NCBI GenBank assembly: GCA_003281725.1
Contig: QCBC01000006.1
Span: 1-64,000 of the forward strand
Direction of reading: 5' to 3'
Source of the DNA: Pelagibacteraceae bacterium AG-345-O09
GTDB taxonomy: Bacteria; Pseudomonadota; Alphaproteobacteria; Pelagibacterales; Pelagibacteraceae
Length of the DNA: 64,000 nucleotides
Below the pieces are notes generated by a model. That model was given only the letters and a program-made list of their open reading frames with translations. It was not told where the DNA came from and searched no databases. The position numbers and the translations under genes are program-made. Position 1 is the stretch's first letter; each line of letters starts with the position of its first letter. This document shows, piece by piece, positions 52,953 through 61,337 of the stretch.

Positions 52953-53741
52953 ATGTCTCAAATTATTTTAGAAATTAATAATCTTTCAAAATTTTTTGGG
53001 GGATTGGCTGCTGTATCGGACTGTTCATTAAAAGTAAAAAAGGGAACTATCACAGGGATTATAGGTCCGAATGGATCTGGTAAAACAACTTTATTTAATT
53101 TAATAGCTGGAAATTTAAAATCATCTAAAGGAAATGTTAAATTTAATAATGAAGATATTACTGATACTCCATCATATGAATTATTCTCTAGAGGTTTATT
53201 GAGAACTTTTCAAATTGCACATGAATTTACGAATTTATCTGTTTTAGAAAATTTAATGATGGTACCTGGAAATCAATCTGGTGAAAAATTAACGAATGTT
53301 TTGTTAAAGCCTTCTTTTGTTGCAAAAGAAGAAAATTTAATTAAAGAAAAAGCAAAAGAAGTAGTAGAATTTTTAAATTTAAGTCACCTTTCAAATGAAC
53401 TTGCTGGAAATCTATCTGGAGGTCAAAAAAAACTTTTAGAGCTTGGCAGAACAATGATGGTTGATGCAAAATTAGTATTATTAGACGAGGTTGGTGCTGG
53501 AGTTAATAGAACATTGCTTAAAGATTTAGGCACTGCAATTCAAAAATTAAATCAAGAAAAAGGTTATACTTTTTGTATGATTGAACATGATATGGATTTT
53601 ATAGGGAGACTTTGCGATCCAGTTATTGTTATGGCTGAAGGTTCAGTTTTATTCGAGGGTACTGTAGAAAATGCAAAAAAAGATCAAAAGGTTATAGAGA
53701 GCTATTTAGGCAGAGGATCAAAATTAAAGGATAAAAACTGA
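52953..53741 (+). CDS. HAAT ABC transporter ATPase LivG-type (set 2)
   Basis: ATP-binding subunit, 262 residues. Walker A GPNGSGKTT, the LivG block LLRTFQIAHEFTNLSVLENLMMVPG, signature LSGGQKKLLELGRTMM, H-loop IEHDM. The Walker B end is LLDEVGAGVNR, with Val in place of the usual Pro after the catalytic Glu (DEP to DEV), which is uncommon but keeps the Glu. First gene of set 2, four bases after the ProC-like stop. One-base overlap with livF2. Confidence 0.9.
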   Translation: MSQIILEINNLSKFFGGLAAVSDCSLKVKKGTITGIIGPNGSGKTTLFNLIAGNLKSSKGNVKFNNEDITDTPSYELFSRGLLRTFQIAHEFTNLSVLENLMMVPGNQSGEKLTNVLLKPSFVAKEENLIKEKAKEVVEFLNLSHLSNELAGNLSGGQKKLLELGRTMMVDAKLVLLDEVGAGVNRTLLKDLGTAIQKLNQEKGYTFCMIEHDMDFIGRLCDPVIVMAEGSVLFEGTVENAKKDQKVIESYLGRGSKLKDKN

Positions 53742-54448
53742 TGGCTTTCTTTGAGGGAAATAAAATGACTGGTGGTTATGGAAATGGTCCTGATATTATT
53801 CATTCATGCACTGTTACCGTTGATAGGGGAGAAATTGTATCTATTCTTGGACCCAACGGTGCAGGAAAATCTACAGCCATGAAGGCTATGTTAGGACTTC
53901 TTAATTTAAAGTCAGGTACAATAACTATAGATGGAAAAGATATTTCAAATTTGTCACCACAAGATCGAGTGAAACAAGGAATTTCATTTGTACCTCAGAC
54001 TAAAAATGTATTTGCAGGTATGACTGTTGAGGAAAATTTGGAGATGGGTGCATTTTTATTAGATAAAAATTTAAAAAAATTAATAGATGATATTTTTGAT
54101 TTATTTCCGATTTTACAAGAAAAAAGAAATCAATTAGTTGGAGAATTATCAGGAGGACAAAGGCAACAAGTTGCTTTAGGAAGGGCATTGATGATTAAGC
54201 CTTCAGTATTAATGTTAGATGAACCTACAGCTGGAGTTTCTCCGATAGTAATGGATGAGTTATTTGATCATATAATAAAAGTAAAAAAAACTAATGTTGC
54301 CATACTTATGGTCGAACAAAATGCCAAACAAGCATTAAACATTTCTGATAGAGGATACGTGTTAGTAACAGGAGAGAATCGTTATTCTGGCACAGGAAAG
54401 GAATTGTTGAATGACTCAAGAGTAAGAAGCTCATTCTTAGGTGGTTAA
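53741..54448 (+). CDS. HAAT ABC transporter ATPase LivF-type (set 2)
   Basis: ATP-binding subunit, 235 residues, normal for LivF. Walker A GPNGAGKST, signature LSGGQRQQVALGRALM, Walker B VLMLDEPTAGVSP, switch EQNAKQAL. The start ATG overlaps livG2 by one base and the following livH2 begins with no gap. Distinct from LivF1 (no N-terminal extension, perfect LSGGQ), so set 2 is a diverged paralogue, not a recent duplicate. Confidence 0.92.
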   Translation: MAFFEGNKMTGGYGNGPDIIHSCTVTVDRGEIVSILGPNGAGKSTAMKAMLGLLNLKSGTITIDGKDISNLSPQDRVKQGISFVPQTKNVFAGMTVEENLEMGAFLLDKNLKKLIDDIFDLFPILQEKRNQLVGELSGGQRQQVALGRALMIKPSVLMLDEPTAGVSPIVMDELFDHIIKVKKTNVAILMVEQNAKQALNISDRGYVLVTGENRYSGTGKELLNDSRVRSSFLGG

Positions 54449-55459
54449 ATGGATTTTATAAACGCAATTATTCTTTTACTAAACTATATATTTGTCCCAG
54501 CTTTAACTTATGGTTCACAGTTAGCACTAGGCGCAATATTCGTGACATTGATTTATGGTATTTTAAGATTTGCCAATTTTGCTACCGGGGACATGATGTC
54601 ATTTGGAACTATGGCGGCAATTTTGTTTACTTGGTATTTTCAATCCTTGGGTGTTTCGTTGGGTGTTTTGCCAACAGCACTTATAGCTATTCCATTTGCA
54701 ATCATTTTTATGATTTTTTATATGCTGTTGACTGATAAATTTGTTTTCAAATACTATAGAAATCAAAAAAGCCCACCTGTTCAACTTGCTATGGTTAGTA
54801 TAGGTGTGATGTTTGTTACTCAAGCAGTAGTAAGAATTATTATAGGGCCTTCAGATAGAAGATTTTTCGATGGCGAGAAATTCATAATTAAAGCAGGTGA
54901 ATTTAAAGAAATTACAGGGTTAAATGAAGGTCTTGCAATTAAATCAACTCAAATATTAACTATACTGGTAACTTTAATTTTAGTTTCAACACTTTTTTGG
55001 TTTTTGAATAAAACTAAGACTGGAAAAAGTATGAAAGCTTATTCGGATAATGAAGATCTTGCTTTACTCTCAGGCATAGATCCAAAAAAAATAGTTATGA
55101 TTACTTGGATAATTGCTGGAATATTGGCAACTATTGGTGGAACTCTTTATGGTTTAGACAAAAGCTTTAAACCATTCACATACTTTAACAATATGCTACC
55201 CATATTTGCGGCAGCGATAGTTGGGGGAATTGGTAATCCTTTTGGAGCGTTTCTAGGGGGATATGTAATTGCTTTTTCTGAAATACTTTTGACATATGCA
55301 TATAAGAAATTTTTTATTTATGTTTTACCAGAAAGTATGGAGCCTGATGGTTTAGTTCAATTACTTTCAACTGATTACAAATTTGCAGTTTCTTTTTCAA
55401 TATTAGTAATTGTGTTGTTATACCGACCGTCTGGAATATTTAAAGGCAAGGTGCTATGA
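54449..55459 (+). CDS. HAAT ABC transporter permease LivH-type (set 2)
   Basis: Channel subunit, 336 residues, about eight helices. Opening LALGAIFVTLIYGILRFANFATGDMMSFGTMAA (about residues 25-57) is the LivH NxAxGxx pattern. SMKAYSDNEDLALLSGIDPKKIVMITWII is the cytosolic ATPase-coupling loop. About 40 residues longer than LivH1. Overlaps livM2 by four bases. Confidence 0.9.
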   Translation: MDFINAIILLLNYIFVPALTYGSQLALGAIFVTLIYGILRFANFATGDMMSFGTMAAILFTWYFQSLGVSLGVLPTALIAIPFAIIFMIFYMLLTDKFVFKYYRNQKSPPVQLAMVSIGVMFVTQAVVRIIIGPSDRRFFDGEKFIIKAGEFKEITGLNEGLAIKSTQILTILVTLILVSTLFWFLNKTKTGKSMKAYSDNEDLALLSGIDPKKIVMITWIIAGILATIGGTLYGLDKSFKPFTYFNNMLPIFAAAIVGGIGNPFGAFLGGYVIAFSEILLTYAYKKFFIYVLPESMEPDGLVQLLSTDYKFAVSFSILVIVLLYRPSGIFKGKVL

Positions 55460-56826
55460 GAAAAAACTTAAATGTAATTGCTGCTTACAGTATTATGATG
55501 GGATTAATCATACTTGTTGGAATATTTCAGTCATGGAATATTGCTTTATCAATATTTAATCTTTGTTTAATCTCAGCTGTCATGACGATGGGAGCTAATA
55601 TCCAATGGGGTTATGCTGGTCTAATTAATTTTGGAATAATGGGTTATACAGCTTTAGGCGGTTTAGCAGCAGTTTTAATTTCAGTTAATCCAGTTCAGGA
55701 AGCTTGGAGTGCAGGAGGTTCTAATATTTTATTTAGTCTATTCTTAATTATAGGAATGGTATTAGCTGTTAGATATGTTTTAAAAAAATATGATAAATCT
55801 AAACTTAGAACTTATATAATTGCCACAATTATCATTTCAGGAATTATTTTAGTTAGATTTGTTTCTGAGCCAGGTATTGAAGCAATAGAAGAAGTAAATC
55901 CTGCTAAAACAGGTTTTCTTGGTGGCTTTGGATTACCAATTATTTTTTCATGGATAGTAGGGGCAGTATTTGCAGGTGGTTTAGCCTTTATTATTGGTAA
56001 AGTAGCTTTAGGCCTAAGAGCTGATTACTTAGCAATAGCAACTCTACTTATTTCAGAAATCGTAATAGCAATTATTAAACATGAAGACTGGTTAACAAGA
56101 GGTGTTAAAAACGTAATAGGTCTGAAGCGCCCAGCGCCATATGAAGTAGATCTTCAGCAAACAGATTGGTTCATAAATTTAGTAGAAAAATTTAATTTTA
56201 GTAAATTAAATTTGATACAAGATTTTTCAGAAAGACAAATTGCACTTAACCAGTTGGTAATCGAAGGTTCTTCAATTTTTGTAAAACTTTGTTATTCAGG
56301 ATTATTTTTAGTTGTAGTAATTATTCTTTTAATATTAACCCAAAAAGCTCTTTATTCTCCATGGGGACGAATGATGAGAGCTATAAGAGATAATGAAGAG
56401 GCAGCAAATGCAATGGGTAAAAATGTAGTTAAGCAACATTTACTAATATTTGTTTTAGGCTCAGCTATAGTTGGAATTGCCGGAGCAATGTTAGTAACGC
56501 AAGATGGACTTTTTACACCAGGTAGCTACCGGCCAATGAGATATACATTTTTAATTTGGGTAATGGTAATTGTTGGAGGGAGTGGAAATAATTTTGGTGC
56601 AATTTTAGGTGGTTTTGCAGTTTGGTTTTTGTGGATTGAAGCAGCACCAATTGCACTCTTTGTAATTAATATAACTACATCCGGATTAGCTGATAACCAC
56701 TTTTTAAAACAACATTTAATTGAAAGTGTGCCTTACTTTAGGTTTTTAATAATGGGAATAGGCCTATTATTAATTATGAGGTATAGACCTAAAGGTATAC
56801 TTCCAGAAAAAATAGAAATAAAATAA
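55456..56826 (+). CDS. HAAT ABC transporter permease LivM-type, long (set 2)
   Basis: Second channel subunit of set 2, 456 residues, roughly 100 more than LivM1. The core elements are there: NIQWGYAGLINFGIMGYTALGGLAA (about 50-74), LRADYLAIATLLISEIVIAII (about 188-208), RAIRDNEEAANAMGKN (about 310-325), and the SxGNNFGAILGG loop. Extra length comes from inserted segments around residues 85-150 (helix plus charged loop) and 210-270 (periplasmic-looking stretch RGVKNVIGLKRPAPYEVDL). Long LivM variants exist, but the role of these inserts is unknown. Confidence 0.88.
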   Translation: MRKNLNVIAAYSIMMGLIILVGIFQSWNIALSIFNLCLISAVMTMGANIQWGYAGLINFGIMGYTALGGLAAVLISVNPVQEAWSAGGSNILFSLFLIIGMVLAVRYVLKKYDKSKLRTYIIATIIISGIILVRFVSEPGIEAIEEVNPAKTGFLGGFGLPIIFSWIVGAVFAGGLAFIIGKVALGLRADYLAIATLLISEIVIAIIKHEDWLTRGVKNVIGLKRPAPYEVDLQQTDWFINLVEKFNFSKLNLIQDFSERQIALNQLVIEGSSIFVKLCYSGLFLVVVIILLILTQKALYSPWGRMMRAIRDNEEAANAMGKNVVKQHLLIFVLGSAIVGIAGAMLVTQDGLFTPGSYRPMRYTFLIWVMVIVGGSGNNFGAILGGFAVWFLWIEAAPIALFVINITTSGLADNHFLKQHLIESVPYFRFLIMGIGLLLIMRYRPKGILPEKIEIK

Positions 56827-56830
56827 AAGT

Positions 56831-56902
56831 ATGAAATATATTATAACAGGGGCCGCAATAGCTTGGGCTTTATATATGGCTGATAAATATTTATTTTTTT
56901 AA
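56831..56902 (+). CDS. Possible 23-residue membrane microprotein
   Basis: ATG at 56831, five bases after livM2, reading MKYIITGAAIAWALYMADKY-LFF then TAA at 56900-56902. It has one short helix with no charged residue between Lys2 and Asp18, resembling small single-pass proteins. It ends just before the terminator hairpin, so it would be the last cistron of the livGFHM transcript. Coding is unproven; I saw no homologue. An alternative is untranslated 3' leader sequence. Confidence 0.4.
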   Translation: MKYIITGAAIAWALYMADKYLFF

Positions 56903-56904
56903 AA

Positions 56905-56934
56905 AAACCCCCAACGAATTAATGCTGGGGGTTT
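56905..56934. terminator. Bidirectional terminator between set-2 permeases and SBP2
   Basis: AAACCCCCA (56905-56913) pairs with TGGGGGTTT (56926-56934), loop of 12. On the minus strand the hairpin is followed by a T-run (from the A7 at 56901-56907), so it suits the SBP2 gene best; on the plus strand TTTATATTTT follows and could serve livM2. Confidence 0.8.
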
Positions 56935-56950
56935 ATATTTTAAGATCCAA

Positions 56951-58132
56951 TTATCTTTGTTTTTTAGTTTTGAATTTTCCGCCTTTGATTTCTTGTTCTA
57001 AGAAAGAACCTTCAGCCTCACCGACGCTAGTAAAAGTAACTCCAGTTGCACCCTCGTAGTCAACTTTTTTACCTTTTGCTAGTAAATCTAAACCTTTTTT
57101 TAGTTCACCTGGATAAATTTTTGTTCCAGGACCATTAGCAACATCCATCACATTTTTTGCAATTGATGCTCGATCAGCTGATCCACCTGCTTGCATTGCT
57201 AAAATGATTAAAGCAGCAGCATCATAAGACTCACCAGTGTAAGGACCTGAGCTATCGATACCAGCAGCTTTTGCTACATCACCGAATACACTTGCACCTT
57301 TACCAGTTGAACCTGGCATAGAACCAAAAGATTTTTTCAAGTCTTTTCCAAATACATCAACTAATGACTGACCGATCATACCATCAGATAAAATGAATTT
57401 ATCAAACGCACCAGAGTCTAGGGAGGCTTGAATAATTCCTTTACCACCTTGGTCTAAATAACCAATTACCGCTACTGCATCACCACCTGCTGAAGCAAGA
57501 GTTGCTACTTCAGAGGAGTAATCTGCTTTACCATCTTCATGAGCAGTTACAGTAGTTACTTTGATACCATGAGCTTCAACAGCTGCTTTGTAAACATCTG
57601 CTAAACCTTTTCCATAGTCATTGTTAGTATAAGTGATTGCAACACTTTTAACTTTTCTATCTTTAGTAATATCAGCTAAAATTTGACCACCCCTAGCATC
57701 AGACGGAGCAGTTCTAAAGAAATACCCTTTGTCATCTAAAGTAGTTAATCCTGGTGATGTAGCTGATGGTGAAATCATTACTACACCGTTTGGTACAGCA
57801 ACATTTGAAGCTATTGCTCCAGTTACACCTGAACAGTCTGCGCCCATAATAGCCGCTACACCTTGCGCAATAACACCTTCAGCTGCTGCGGTTGCCGCTG
57901 CTGAGTCTACACAAGTAGAATCTGCTCTTATTACTGAAACAGTTTCCCCACCTAATAGCGATCCTGAGTCAGAAGCTTCTTTGAAAGCAAGCTCAGCGGA
58001 GGCAGCCATTGCTGGTGTTAGAGATTCAATAGGACCAGTAAATCCCAATATAATTCCCATCTTAACATCTGCAAATGTATTCGTTGTAATAGTTGAAACG
58101 AACATGAAAGCAGCAATAAATAGTTTTTTCAT
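56951..58132 (-). CDS. HAAT/Liv-type substrate-binding protein 2
   Basis: Periplasmic binding protein, 393 residues from the ATG at 58132, which has a GGAAG ribosome site and gives a proper signal peptide MKKLFIAAFMFVSTITTNTF; the frame extends 22 residues upstream to 58198 but that leader is unlikely. Type I lobes carry LGFTGPIESLTPAMAASAELAFKEA (about 29-53) and YTNNDYGKGLADVYKAAVEAHGI. Convergent with the set-2 permease genes, so it is presumably their partner. More G/C in third positions than neighbours, suggesting high expression. Ligand unknown. Confidence 0.87.
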   Translation of the reverse strand: MKKLFIAAFMFVSTITTNTFADVKMGIILGFTGPIESLTPAMAASAELAFKEASDSGSLLGGETVSVIRADSTCVDSAAATAAAEGVIAQGVAAIMGADCSGVTGAIASNVAVPNGVVMISPSATSPGLTTLDDKGYFFRTAPSDARGGQILADITKDRKVKSVAITYTNNDYGKGLADVYKAAVEAHGIKVTTVTAHEDGKADYSSEVATLASAGGDAVAVIGYLDQGGKGIIQASLDSGAFDKFILSDGMIGQSLVDVFGKDLKKSFGSMPGSTGKGASVFGDVAKAAGIDSSGPYTGESYDAAALIILAMQAGGSADRASIAKNVMDVANGPGTKIYPGELKKGLDLLAKGKKVDYEGATGVTFTSVGEAEGSFLEQEIKGGKFKTKKQR

Positions 58133-58206
58133 TATCTTCCTTTTAATTGTTAACAATTTATAAAGATAAATTAAATCTAATTTTCTAAAAATTTTCAATA
58201 ACCAAT

Positions 58207-59064
58207 TTAACTTATTTTATGTAGATAGATTACAGAACTAATAACAATAATGCCTCCTATTACGAATAAGAATGACGGAACCTCTCCAAATATGAGAAAA
58301 CTTAGCAAAATACCAAAAATTGGAAACAAGGAATAGAAAGGAAAAATTTTACCTACTGTATAAAATTTATACAAATAGAACATTAATAGGTGTGCACATA
58401 AAGAAACAATAATTGCTTGGTATGAAATTAATATCCAAGACTCCATTTCAATTAGTCTGATGTTTCTAATTACCTCACCTTCTAATATTGAAGAAATAAA
58501 AATTAAGATAACAAAACCAAAAAGACCTGTGCTTACATTAATTAGACTGATACTTAAATCTTTTAATTGTCTAGAGTAAACTTGAGCTAACCCAAAAAAT
58601 AATGCCATTAAACTTGCAAATAATAAACCAAGAAAATTGTCAGTTAGTTTTGGATCAAAAAATATTATTAGAATCCCTAAAAAAGAAGTAAAAATTAATA
58701 TCCACTTTTTTCTACTGATGTTTTCATCAAGTATAAAAGCACTTGCAATTATACCAAATGGAATTGCTAATTGTGATCCTAGTATTATTGGAGAAATTAT
58801 AGAAGAATGGAATAATGATAAGTTCATAAATACGTAAACCATTACTCCCATAGATAATGAAAAGAATATTAAGGACTTATAATATTTTTTTTCTGGTAAC
58901 TTGAACTTCCAAAATGGAATTAAAATCAATAACACTAATGCCATACGCAGGGAAGCCATTAGTATTGGTGGTACCGAATTGTTTAAAGCCAATTTAGCTA
59001 CAGGAAAAGCACTACCATGTGCAGCCATTATAAAGAGTAAAATTAATAAATGTTTGATTGGCAA
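58207..59064 (-). CDS. EamA/DMT-family transporter
   Basis: Ten-helix DMT permease, about 285 residues from a TTG at 59064 (reading MPIKHLLILLFIMAAHGSAF), four bases after the aldehyde dehydrogenase stop. The open frame continues inside that gene to 59199, which is rejected. EamA repeats: about 1-130 and 140-280; the first ends with an SxGVMVYVFMNLSL-type helix. It may export the product or import the substrate of the leftward catabolic run. Direction and solute are unknown. Confidence 0.78.
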   Translation of the reverse strand: MPIKHLLILLFIMAAHGSAFPVAKLALNNSVPPILMASLRMALVLLILIPFWKFKLPEKKYYKSLIFFSLSMGVMVYVFMNLSLFHSSIISPIILGSQLAIPFGIIASAFILDENISRKKWILIFTSFLGILIIFFDPKLTDNFLGLLFASLMALFFGLAQVYSRQLKDLSISLINVSTGLFGFVILIFISSILEGEVIRNIRLIEMESWILISYQAIIVSLCAHLLMFYLYKFYTVGKIFPFYSLFPIFGILLSFLIFGEVPSFLFVIGGIIVISSVIYLHKIS

Positions 59065-59068
59065 ATCA

Positions 59069-60550
59069 TTAACCCATTGTGAAAGGATCAGACATTGGCT
59101 TATCAGAGGAGTTATACCAAGTTGTTTTAATTCTCGTATATTCTTTGATTGACTCGATACCCGCTTCTTTTCCATAGCCACTATCTTTAATTCCACCAAA
59201 AGGTGCCATTGGAGATATTAATCGATAAGTATTTATAAATACTATCCCAGCTCTTATTGCTTTTGAAACCCTAAGGCCTCTTGCAAAGTTAGATGTATAA
59301 ACTCCAGATGATAATCCATATTTGTTATCATTCATTTTTTTTATAACTTCTTCTTCTTCATCAAACTTCATAACGGATAATATTGGTCCGAACAATTCAT
59401 TCTCAGCTACTGGAAGGTTATGATTTTCACATTCAATAATTGTTGCAGGAAAATAATAACCTTTATTTGAAACAGAGGATCTCTCACCACCACATCTTAT
59501 TTTTCCACCTTGTTCAGTAGTTGCCTTAATATTTTTTTCTATATTTTCTAATTGTTTAAAACTATTCAAAGGTCCCATCTGAGTATCTTCTTCCATAGGT
59601 CCACCTAATTTTATTTTTTTTGCTTTAGTTATCAATTTGTCTAAAAATTCATTATAGATTTTAGATTGTAAATAGAGTCTTGATCCAGCAATACAACTTT
59701 GCCCACTAGCACCAAATATTCCTGCAGTAATTCCATTTAAAGCATTTTCTTGATCAGCATCATCAAACACTACGACAGGACTTTTTCCACCAAGTTCTAA
59801 ACTTACTTGTGATAAATTTTCAGCAGAATTTTTTACAATACGTTTGGCTGTTTCAGGGCCACCAGTGAATGCAATTCTTTCTACAAGATTATGTGTAGTC
59901 AGTGCTTTACCACATGGCTCTCCTAATCCAGTAATTATATTAATTACTCCTTTGGGTATTCCAGTTTTTTCTATTAATTTTGCAAATTCTAAAAGGGTTA
60001 CTGGTGCAAGTTCTGATGCTTTTATTACTACTGTATTACCCATAGCAAGTGCAGGAGCAAGCTTAACAGCAGTCAATAGCATTTGAGAATTCCAAGGAAT
60101 AATTGCTGCTACAACACCAATCGGTATCCTTGTTGTAGTGACTTGCATTTCAGGTTTATCAATTGGAATTACAGTCCCCTCAACTTTGTCAGCCAGTCCA
60201 GCAAAATAATCATAATATTCTGCAATATAATTAGCCTGGGTTTTTGTTTCTCTATAAATTTTTCCTGTATCTATAGTTTCTACTTTTCCTAGATGCTCTG
60301 CATTTTCTCTTAGTTGATCAGCAATTAATCTTAAGTATTTTGCTCTATCTCTCGGGTGAAGTATTGACCAACTATTTTCAAAAGCATTTTGTGCTGATTG
60401 AACAGCTCTATCTACATCTTTCTCATTGGCTTCAGGAACTGTTGCCCACACCTCATTGTTTTCTGGGTTAAGAGTTTGTATTTTTTTACCCGATGAGGAG
60501 TCTACCCACTCACCATTTATATACATTTTAAAATTTTGAATTTTTGGCAT
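59069..60550 (-). CDS. NAD(P)-dependent aldehyde dehydrogenase
   Basis: Oxidises an aldehyde to the acid. 493 residues, ALDH superfamily near betaine-aldehyde/aminoaldehyde dehydrogenases. The catalytic Cys286 (GASGQSC), general-base Glu252 (SLELGGKSP) and Asn154 (IPWNSQ) are all present; FGPILSVMKFDEEEEVI and YGLSSGVYTSN follow. Substrate cannot be fixed from sequence. It starts immediately after the hydrolase gene (no gap) and follows it on the minus strand, so it probably receives the product of the upstream steps. Confidence 0.9.
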   Translation of the reverse strand: MPKIQNFKMYINGEWVDSSSGKKIQTLNPENNEVWATVPEANEKDVDRAVQSAQNAFENSWSILHPRDRAKYLRLIADQLRENAEHLGKVETIDTGKIYRETKTQANYIAEYYDYFAGLADKVEGTVIPIDKPEMQVTTTRIPIGVVAAIIPWNSQMLLTAVKLAPALAMGNTVVIKASELAPVTLLEFAKLIEKTGIPKGVINIITGLGEPCGKALTTHNLVERIAFTGGPETAKRIVKNSAENLSQVSLELGGKSPVVVFDDADQENALNGITAGIFGASGQSCIAGSRLYLQSKIYNEFLDKLITKAKKIKLGGPMEEDTQMGPLNSFKQLENIEKNIKATTEQGGKIRCGGERSSVSNKGYYFPATIIECENHNLPVAENELFGPILSVMKFDEEEEVIKKMNDNKYGLSSGVYTSNFARGLRVSKAIRAGIVFINTYRLISPMAPFGGIKDSGYGKEAGIESIKEYTRIKTTWYNSSDKPMSDPFTMG

Positions 60551-61333
60551 TTAATTATTAATAAAATTCTTGATGTTCATATTAACATCATCTGCACACT
60601 CTATACTACAAAGATGTTTTCCATTTTTAATTTCAATAAAAATTGAATTAGGTAGGTCTTTAGCTAATTCTTGAGACATTTTTGGAGTCGATCCAGGGTC
60701 ATTAGATCCAGTCATAATTAAAGTCTTTGAGGTAATATTTTTGATTATTAATGAATTATCGTTGTGATTAGCAAATAATTCGTAAGCTTTAAGAAAGTTT
60801 TTATGATCCTCGGGTTCCTTAGTTAGTATTTTCATAAACAAATCGTAAGTCGAAGTATTGTTTTCTATATAATTATCGCTAAACCATCTTTTAAGTGCTT
60901 GTTTTGATATTGGTTTATTTAGTTTAGCTTGATTATATCTATCTAAAACTAGTGCTCTTTCAGCTTCAGATCTTTTGTAAGTTGTCCCGATTAATATAAG
61001 CTTATTAACTTTATCTTGGTAATTTGAGGCAAAGTCTAAGGCTATTAGAGATCCAAGAGAAAACCCAACAAGATTAATCTTATCTACTTGAAGATTATTA
61101 AGTATTTCATCAAGTTGTTTCGAAAAATCATTGAGAGTTAACTTTTCTTTTTTGCAAGGTGTTTTTCCATGACCCAATAAATCATATGTAATTATAGAGA
61201 ATTCATTTAATTTACTAACTTGTGATTGCCACATTTGATGATCAAGGCCAACTCCATGAATAAAAACCAACGGAGTTGTTTTTTTTTTAAAAAAAAAATA
61301 GTGATTTTGATTTGAATCAAAATTATCAGACAT
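60551..61333 (-). CDS. Alpha/beta-hydrolase (PcaD/RutD-like)
   Basis: Serine hydrolase, 260 residues. The nucleophile elbow GFSLGS gives Ser92; Asp212 (TGSNDPGST) and His240 (NGKHLCSIE) complete the triad; HGVG (26-29) is the oxyanion motif. Overall layout resembles 3-oxoadipate enol-lactonase (PcaD), RutD, and N-formylmaleamate deformylase (NicD). Position between the DUF1185 protein (upstream, 4-bp gap) and the aldehyde dehydrogenase indicates it cleaves an ester, lactone or amide intermediate. Specificity is inferred. Confidence 0.83.
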   Translation of the reverse strand: MSDNFDSNQNHYFFFKKKTTPLVFIHGVGLDHQMWQSQVSKLNEFSIITYDLLGHGKTPCKKEKLTLNDFSKQLDEILNNLQVDKINLVGFSLGSLIALDFASNYQDKVNKLILIGTTYKRSEAERALVLDRYNQAKLNKPISKQALKRWFSDNYIENNTSTYDLFMKILTKEPEDHKNFLKAYELFANHNDNSLIIKNITSKTLIMTGSNDPGSTPKMSQELAKDLPNSIFIEIKNGKHLCSIECADDVNMNIKNFINN

Positions 61334-61337
61334 TGAA

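Noticed and set aside
57729-58163. 144-codon open frame on the plus strand inside the second substrate-binding protein gene
   Set aside because: It is the reverse-complement shadow of a G/C-richer, highly biased gene; its Ala/Ser/Thr-rich translation has no domain and no ribosome site.
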